Shown piece by piece: positions 56,801 to 64,000 of a stretch of 64,000 nucleotides of DNA (the first letter of the stretch is position 1; the number at the start of each line of letters is the position of its first letter). Source of the DNA: Brienomyrus brachyistius. Lineage: Eukaryota; Chordata; Actinopteri; Osteoglossiformes; Mormyridae. A program made the position numbers and the translations under genes. The stretch covers positions 17,433,863 through 17,497,862 of the forward strand of contig NC_064535.1 of assembly GCF_023856365.1 (NCBI RefSeq). The letters run 5' to 3'. The notes beneath the pieces were generated by a model that worked only from the letters and a program-made list of their open reading frames with translations, was not told the DNA's origin and did no database searches.

Positions 56801-58992
56801 GCCACAAACAGGAGGGTATCGATTAAATTTATTTCAGGAGCGGGTCCATCATCCCTTTCTGGTGGTCCTGGTCGCCTCCGGTCCAGGGTACCCTGATGGC
56901 TTGGTCTCAATAGGCTTCCTGTCTGTGTCCAGCTTTTGCTCTAGATGTTAAAGGAGTGTTTATACGGAGTCCGGTTTAGGTCATGGCTGGATGCTAACTG
57001 AGCTCTGCTCAAAGTGCTGCCCACATAGGCTGGCCAACGGGTGGCACCAGCCCCACTGGCCCATTTTGTTTCATCCTACGTTCAACCAATTGCCCTCTAA
57101 GGTTGCTTTTCTATGGCACCAAGTACAGTACTTTTGGTGTGATAGTTTCAGTTCTTTTACCTTTTCATTGGCTTCAAGTCGAGTACCAGTACCAAAAGTG
57201 CCAAACCAGCTGGGGTTTTTCTTTGGTACCTTAGTACTTTGGGGTAGAACTTGAAATGCGTTCTTTTTGATTGGTTATGCAAATAGCCTGCCTCAGAAAC
57301 AATACAAACGAAAAATGATAAATGAAGTAAAAATAAAAATTCAATTTCAGCATAAGAACATATACAAGAAGATAATCTGGATGGATTGACAAGAAATTAA
57401 GAAGTATTTCATTGAATATACTAATACAGCTGATTTCACATAAAGCGTGCTGTCCTAGTCATGTGATTTTGTTGTAATAAATATAGGGGTATTTATAAAA
57501 CAAAGAAGAGTTCAGAAATTTTTCTCAAACCCGTCTTCGAGTGATTTTAATGGCAGGGATGAAAATGATTATGATTGTCTCAGAGAATATATGCAGCGCT
57601 CCTGCAAAAGCAGTGGAGGTAAAACTTTAAACTAATTTTTAAACACATAAGAATTTATAAAAGGAATAATTAAAATTTCAAAACTTGCCAAGTTTTTTCT
57701 TTTCTGTATGACAGAGTAACAGAGTGAAATATTTTTGTGATACTTTAACCCCTTATGCTATAATGTCCGTACAGAACAAGCTTTATTTTAATACAGCTGA
57801 TCAGCGATGTAAGGATTGTATGTGCATAACATGTGACACTGGTATTAATATCGCCAAGGTGTATAATATACTACAGCCACTTTTCAAATTCCATACAATA
57901 TTCCCTGCCTCACTTTGTCATGTCATTTGGTGCCGGTACCAGTGTTTACACCAGTGGGAAACCAACACCTGGAAGTGTCATATTTTTGGTACTTTCTGAA
58001 GCCCATCACTCCACATTGGTGTTCTCTTTCAATATTTAACCGTCCAGTGTCACTGTCTGTGGCAGCTTCTTTTATAACCTGGTGATAAAATAGGTTTTGG
58101 ACAATGTTGGCTAGGGTTACCGTGTGGGGCAGTTTGGCTGTCTGCATCTGCACAGCCCCGAGGCCACCTTCCCTGGAGATGGAAAGGTGGTTTCACCGTT
58201 GCTGAGTCTTGTAATGAGCGGCTGAAACGGTAGACACTGTTCGTGGTCGTCTTACAATGAGGTTGCTTAAAGTCAACCTGAGACTGGGATTAGATCAAAG
58301 TAGGCCTTATGCATTACTTATCTGCTGCAGGTAGCATATCCACTGTGAAAGGTGGTCCGTTGATTTTTCTGTAGCTCCGTTTGTGTTCTGATACCCGTCA
58401 TCCATTGCTGCCAGAGCCAAGAAGCAAATGTACAGATTGTTCTAAAATAAGTGAGGGTGTTCCCAGGTTCTGCTGCACTGAAGTCACAGTCGGAGCATGT
58501 GTGGCTCCCTTCGTGTCAGCTCTGGCTTTCTGGTTTCTTTCATTCACATCCTCAACCATTCCCCGCCATCGATTATCCATCCAGCTGTTGGCCTGTTTTT
58601 TCATCTATCCGTATAATGTTTGGCAGTGCTGTGATGTTGTAGGATAAGCTGGTAGTGTTCTTTGGTCTCCATAGGTATCTTAGGGACATGTACATACATG
58701 TCATTTTTAGGGTTCTGGCCCAACCTACCTAGAGTTAAACCTTATGATGAGCACTAATGTAAAGCCTGAGAACTCACGGCACATACACACGTGTTTCGCA
58801 TGTCCTCTCTTCAGGCCCAACAGCAGCAGATGGCCAGCAAGAGGCCCAGCAACAGCACCCCCCCGCCCACCCAGCTCAACAAGATCAAGTACTCGGGGGG
58901 TCCACAGATCGTGAAGAAGGAGCGCCGCCAGAGTTCATCCCGCTTCAATCTGAGCAGGAACCGCGAGCTGCAGAAACTGCCGGCCTTGAAAG
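53880..58992 (+). CDS. ppp2r5d: PP2A regulatory subunit B56-delta, 5' part (first three coding exons)
   Basis: Exons 53880-53906 (MPNKTKKEK), 54901-54975 and 58815-58992. Phases are 0, 0, then 1 at the last donor. Exon 3 encodes [20 protein letters not shown], then [20 protein letters not shown] and [10 protein letters not shown], matching human PPP2R5D almost residue for residue, so identity is firm. This is the variable N-terminus ahead of the HEAT-like B56 fold, which directs the PP2A catalytic core to substrates; RRQSS lies in a phosphorylation-prone Ser cluster. The start is supported by a purine at -3 and by M-P-x-K-x-K-K-E-K matching the mammalian start. The rest of the gene (about 500 codons) lies beyond the window. 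Exon 2 is the least conserved part. Confidence 0.95.
53907..54900 (+). other. ppp2r5d intron 1
   Basis: CpG-rich at first. Poly-G runs occur near 54611-54620 and 54744-54760. No extra exon supported. Confidence 0.6.
54976..57099 (+). other. ppp2r5d intron 2, first part
   Basis: No recognised repeat except a T run of about 20 bases near 56287. A GC-rich, protein-like stretch at about 56048-56275 is discussed in the findings; I do not call it an exon. Confidence 0.5.
57100..57995. mobile_element. Non-autonomous DNA element relic, copy 2
   Basis: Contains CACCAAGTACAGTACTTTTG near 57117, GTACCAAAAGTGCC near 57191, and GTGCCGGTACCAGTG, ACCAGTGGGAAACC and TTTGGTACTTTCTGAAG near 57932-57990. The same words occur in mirror order in copy 1 (20786-21029). 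Probably one or two old MITEs separated by other DNA. Confidence 0.45.
57996..58814 (+). other. ppp2r5d intron 2, last part
   Basis: Unremarkable intron sequence up to the CTCTTCAG acceptor before exon 3. Confidence 0.6.
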
Positions 58993-59534
58993 GTAGCCAG
59001 TGGGACCTGGGACCCTCCCATCCCATTCCACAGTACACACGGGCCCCTTGGTCCGGCTGTTTGTGAGGTAACTGGGGGGACCTGGGACCCTCCCATCCCA
59101 TTCCATAAGGGCCACTTAGGGGAAGATGGTGGTGCAGGAGGTAGTGCTATCGTTCGGCAACCGGAGGTTCAAGCCCTGGTTCCTCCTAACCTCATCAAAG
59201 TGTCCTTGACAAGACACTGAATCCCAAATTGCTCCCGATGAGCAGGTTGGCGCCTTGCATGGCAGCCTCCGCCACCGGTGTATGAATGGGTGTATTGGCA
59301 TGAGTTGTAAAGTGTTTTGAGTATTTCTAGGAGTAGAAAAGCGCTATATAAATGCAGTCCATTTACTTGTTTTGGCTGTTTGTGAGGTAACTGGGGGGAC
59401 CTGGGCCTCGCCTGTCCCATTCCACAGTACAAACGGACCCCTTGGTCCGGCTATCTGAGAGCTAGCCAGGGAGACCTGGGGCTTGCCATTCCATTCCACA
59501 GCGCACACAGGCCACTCAGTCCGGCTGTTTGCTG
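58993..59534. repeat. 75-base minisatellite starting exactly at a splice donor
   Basis: Four units begin at 58993, 59068, 59387 and 59462; the second is split by a SINE. Each carries ...GACCTGGG..., ...TCCCATTCCACAG... and ...GGTCCGGCTG.... Units 1-3 begin GTAGCC or GTAACT, like the donor that unit 1 itself provides for exon 3. Confidence 0.85.
59118..59366 (+). mobile_element. tRNA-derived SINE inserted in the minisatellite
   Basis: Head resembles a tRNA gene with a B-box (GGTTCAAGCCC at about 59166). The body contains CAAAGTGTCCTTGACAAGAC, and the tail ends CTATATAAATGCAGTCCATT, a 3' end common to fish SINEs. Repeat unit 2 breaks off just before it and resumes just after it (about 59374). 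No clear target duplication is visible. Confidence 0.8.
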
Positions 59535-62500
59535 TTGCAAGATAGCAGTGATCACTGTGTTTATCTGATTAATGGTAATAATTGGGCGTAACAGATGATG
59601 ATATTTCTCCTTTCCCCAGCACAGTATTGAGAGATTATTCTTATTTATGCTGCCTAACACTGCAGTTGAATTGCATCTGCACCTCCTCTTGTGTGCTTAG
59701 CGCGCCACAGCGAGCCCTGAGAGCCAGGGCTCGTCTCCTGAATCGGGAAACTTTAAGTCCTACTCCAGGATGGCCTTGGGGTTTAGGGTTTGCCCTGTCT
59801 CCTCTCCCATGTAGGGGGAGTTACCGTTTGATGGGTCCTAGACGCGAAATATGATCAGTTGCAAAGGTGTAGTAATTCACTTTTAGTTCTTATCCTTCAT
59901 CTATATTACTGACCTCAAGCAACTGAGCTTAATTTCTGGTCCTGTCCATCAGTATGTGAAGGAGAAACTGTGATGTGTGAGCAGTTTTGCCCTGTAGACA
60001 TATTTAATAGCATCCGTTCAGTGTGGGCAGGATAAAATTATTTGGTGGAATAATAGAGGCTTTGAAGCAGTGATTGACACCTTACTGTGATCCCTCCCAC
60101 AGTGGGGCTGTTATCTCCCTTCAGGAGTGTAAACACTCAACTTTGAATGCCAATAGACACCTACAGCTGGTAACAGACAGCCTTCTTGACCTTGAGGAAT
60201 GATCAGCTCTCCCAGTTGGCACACTGTACTGATAAATCCTAGAGCCTGACTCTTTAACCTGCTTGATAGGGCCCTCAGGAGCTATCATGAGGAGATCAGG
60301 GAGATGAGTTGACCAGGTGAATTGTCCTACCCGTACCACCAGGCAGCTGAATCCTGTTGTGATAAATCTGTAAGATTCTGGCACTGTAGGTGTATTTGGG
60401 CTCCAGCAGCCGGGTTTGCTGGAGGAGAGCTCCGCATGGTCACGTTGCAGGTTTCTACTCAGGCTTAAATCGCTGTTTGCCTCATGGGTTCCTTCCAGGC
60501 CCAGCGTGTTATCAAACTGCGTGTCGGGAATTAACGTCTGGCCATGGCTGTGTGCAAATGAGCAGCCTGGCAACCGAAGGGGCCCTGTGTCTTCCCAGGG
60601 CAGGGGGCGTGAGCTGGCGTGCTTTCTGGAAGCAGGTGGTAAATAAACAGCGGAAGCTTCTCTTCCTTCTTTTGTGTAAGGACCTTATTGTGTCATTCAT
60701 CTGCAGCCCTCCTGCATCTCTGCCTCACACTGCCAAACCCCTTCATCCATGTGTGCCAGCATTGTTCCCCTTTCGTCTCCACCATCTTAGTGAACCAGGC
60801 CCACTCATTGAGCCCTTCACACAACTCCATCCTTATGGGAAATCGAGGTTTGGCTTTGGGCTGTTCCTCGTACCCAACCACAGGACACAGCTGCCTGCCG
60901 TTGAACTGTGTGATTGGTCACCGCCAAATGAATGACTCTTCTTTTATTGTGAGCTGGTGAATGGGGAGATGCACGGGAGGGAAAAGAGGAACTGGACAGG
61001 TGGAGTGATTATCTTGTTAGTCATATGTAGTGCATTTCTGACTGGGCAGAATGAGTAATGCTCTTATATTGTTGTTGCTCTGACTATTCTTCTGAAATTA
61101 TCGATTGTCTCAAGATTAAAGACATTCCTTCTCCTGCTGCTCAATGGCAGTGCGGCCTACTTGTACTGTGATGACACACTAGACCATGAGGGCATTAAAA
61201 GCATCGGAGAAGGCCAAGTACCTTGGATGCAGATTGTCGTAAGTTTGCGAAGATTGTGCTGTTACTTCTGCAAGTTTGAGCAGAGCTATTGTGAAACTGG
61301 TTCAAACAGCCCAGCTAGGTTTCCATTATCTTTTTGACCCAAAGTGTAATCATGATAGAGGTCTTTATTTCGTAAGTCTGATTTTAACCAGCATTTTGGT
61401 TTTGACTTCAGTATGACGCTGATCTAATGGCATCTGGTTTCTCCCAATTTCAGTTGGTAGGTAGTGGTAGAGAAGACAATTGTATCTGCATTGTGGGAGG
61501 GAGTTCAGGTGTAGATGGAGCAGCCCATCTAAGCCACCATGCTGAGGTGTAGATCCTAGGAAGGTCTACTCTGGCATTCAGTAGCCAATCAGCAGGAAAC
61601 TCTGAAGACTTCCGAAAGCGTCTATTGACATTGTTTGACTCTTGTTCAGTTGAGAGTATCAGTTCCTGATGCAAACCATTTGAAAGAGTAGAAGTCTTTG
61701 ATGCTGTAAGTGACTTGCTCCATTTCGTGTCTCTTCGGGCACTGATCTGTGTCACTGTAAGGCTGGTAACCTTCAGATGCTGACCTCAGAAACACAATGC
61801 TGTCCTGTGATAGGGCAGTGTCAGTGTAGCGATCAGTTTCCCCTCATTGTCTTTAGGACCTCTGTGGAGAACCTCTGTAAGACTTTATCAGTCCTACATC
61901 ACTGATCCAACACCATGACTTCGTCAACTGAGCATCTGAACTGACTGTGTGCTTATTGGCTATGTAATCTTACCCTTTTCCCCTCTGCTGCCATGACATC
62001 TCAACCTGTAAGCTGGCGTGGCGGCTGAGGAAGGGCTTGGTCTCCAGGAACGCAGCCTTGGAGAGAGAGGAAGCGGGTACTTCGTAAACAAAACCATAAA
62101 GCAGCTTGAAAATCATAATATTATTGTCATGCTAATTCTCATGGTAGGAGGCGACTTGGTTTCCAGTAGAAAAAGTGACCTTGGTCTTAAATATGCTTGT
62201 ATTCAGGCTTGGTTGCTGCTAAACATAAGAAACACTTTGGCCCAGTCAAAGAGGACATTGTGGCATCTGCTTTTCACTCCCATTGGAATCGGCTGGTGAA
62301 GAGCTTTCAGGGTGCTGTGAAGTGTGTTGGGGATATAGTAACATCAGCCTGATCAATGGGCCGCCTGCAAGACATGCAACGGCATGGTGTGAAAATGCCT
62401 CACTCACATTTCAGACACCCCGGCCCTCGTCAACAGCTGCCTGTAACACGTGATTCAGCTCATCTAATGACTGTTGAATAAAAAATAGAAAATGCTGCCT

Positions 62501-64000
62501 AATTAATTATTGCTGCTGTAATTAATTGATGTGTGTGCTGTGTGGTACCTGTTCCTCACCCTTGGTAGTCAGTGATGCGCTTGTGGGTGACATTCTGTTC
62601 AGCTGCATGGCTGAGGATGCGAGTTTGGTCCCAGGGACCAAAGACCCCCAGGGTGATGCTGCTTTGGTTGAGCTGGAGATCAGGCTGAAGGATGAGGGCT
62701 CTGTATTGGGGGCTGAATGTATAACCCTTTTAAATGGGCGTAAAGTGTTCAGACCTAATTGCATGGCTCAGACACATATTTGATGTCTTAATGTACTCTC
62801 TGTTGTGCCTCTCTCACATCCATGTGGTGTCTCCCCCCATGGTCTTAGTCTTTTCTGAGTTGGTGTGCTGTGAGTTGGGAGAAGGGTTCCTGTTTGGGAG
62901 ATCTATCTGTGCACCCCACGTGTCACGGGAGTTAAGCTATAGGCCTTGGTATATGTGTGCCGGTGTAGCTGTACCTTTAAGCTTGTGCTCTTAAAATGGA
63001 TGCAGTTATCATTTTGTCATCATGATTTATAGTTTAATTCCTTTTTGCTGCGGTGGTTGATGATTGGTTGAACTTGGAGATGAGGCTGGTGCCAGTTCAG
63101 TGGCAGCTAAACTAAGAGAGTTGGTGAGGGGTCTCCAGCAGGGAGGGAGATCCGTTTGGTGCCGGGTTCTGGAGCCAACAGCATCACAGTCATGTGGCAG
63201 TTTGGAGCAGCACCTTGTCTTTCACCAGGCCAACACGTTGCTCTCCCAAAGCCTGGAACAGTGGTTGAGTTTCTGGAGGAGCCTTGTGAGGGAAAAGGTG
63301 GGGCTTGTTTCCGCATGGTTTGATAAACATTGGCTTTTGTGTAGTTCATGAACTCTGCGAAATCCAGGACAAACAGTGTACTGACCTTTGCAGCACCGAA
63401 TTGTCACGCGTTACTGAGCGCTGTTAGAGACCATGGTGACCGGCCACTTCCTGATCGCAGCAGTTCCTGCTGCTGATACGGAGCCCTTCCACGACAGCAG
63501 AGTATTGTGTGTCTGGACTGGAAAAGCATGTATTCTGGTTTCACAAGCGTTTGTGCTGTTTGGGTCCAGGACAACCACTCTACAAACATACCCTTTCCTT
63601 TGGTTAGCGCAGTAGCATGGTGAACATTCTGTATAAAACTCTGTGATACGCCCAGCTGTGTTTAGATTGCAGTGGTTTTTAGTGTGGGTTTAGTGTTTCG
63701 GTTGAGCCATCTTAAAGTGTCCTTAAGCCATAATGGTAACATGCTGTTTTGCTCTGGCTTAGCAGAATAGCACTGAGTGTTGATTACTCCAAGACATTTA
63801 TTCCCTTCAGAATATCATTCTATTGTACCGCAGTGTGAAGATCTTATTTGGTTGACTTGGTTTTTGACTTTGAGCATTTGTCTAGCACTGAGGCATACTC
63901 ATTTTTGTTTGTGCTAGCACCCCCTTACGTGTAGTGATTGTACTGAGCCTGGGAGAACTGCGATGCATATGTTGTGGGAATTGTCTGTCATGCTTTAAGA
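59535..64000 (+). other. ppp2r5d intron 3 (continues past the window)
   Basis: 4.5 kb searched for the next B56 exon (which should start with the codon continuing phase 1 and encode ...QEREELF...). None was found, so it lies beyond the window. Open frames at 60121-60573, 60390-60935 and 61450-61755 resemble no known protein. Confidence 0.6.

Noticed and set aside
60390..60935. 181-codon frame in ppp2r5d intron 3
   Set aside because: No family resemblance, not a B56 exon, overlapping opposite-strand frames of similar length.

Overview
This is a vertebrate nuclear window, almost certainly from a ray-finned fish and probably a teleost. Four multi-exon genes, all on the + strand, are buried in transposon-rich DNA: several Tc1-like elements, an L2/CR1-type LINE with an esterase ORF1, hAT-like MITEs, a tRNA-derived SINE with a 3' end typical of fish, and a long GT microsatellite. 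Exons were located by translated homology, GT/AG sites and phase continuity. The coding parts joined this way read through without stops.

Layout. (1) 1778-4600: the last nine coding exons of cul9 (RBR ubiquitin-ligase part and acidic C-terminus), poly(A) signal near 5800. (2) 5.8-17.3 kb: repeat-filled spacer with a decayed L2-type LINE (about 6.65-10.3 kb), a minus-strand Tc1 relic (about 11.47-13.6 kb) carrying a nested hAT MITE, and repeats with no recognisable gene. (3) 17339-37013: an 18-exon gene of about 1714 codons that I can match to no single known gene. Its N-terminal half is a run of CSDE1/Unr-type cold-shock modules containing an internal tandem exon duplication. Its middle is an SR-repeat plus ZNF318-like region. 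Its last exon is an SGNH-hydrolase-like domain in which the nucleophile serine position reads alanine. (4) 41562-51045: znf318, with SR and poly-Ser region and two matrin/U1-type zinc fingers. (5) 53880-58992 and beyond: the first three coding exons of ppp2r5d (PP2A B56-delta subunit); the rest of the window is its third intron.

cul9, znf318 and ppp2r5d orthologues all lie in human 6p21.1, so the block is conserved synteny with changed order. The main discovery is gene (3). Its exons 15-17 have the same order, boundary phases and motifs as znf318 exons 3-6, so it looks like a tandem ZNF318 paralogue that gained a CSDE1-like N-terminal half and exchanged the zinc-finger C-terminus for an SGNH domain, probably of mobile-element origin. 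Cold-shock domains bind RNA, SR repeats go with splicing factors, and ZNF318 proteins act in nuclear RNA and transcription control, so a nuclear RNA-binding role is a reasonable inference, but it is untested.
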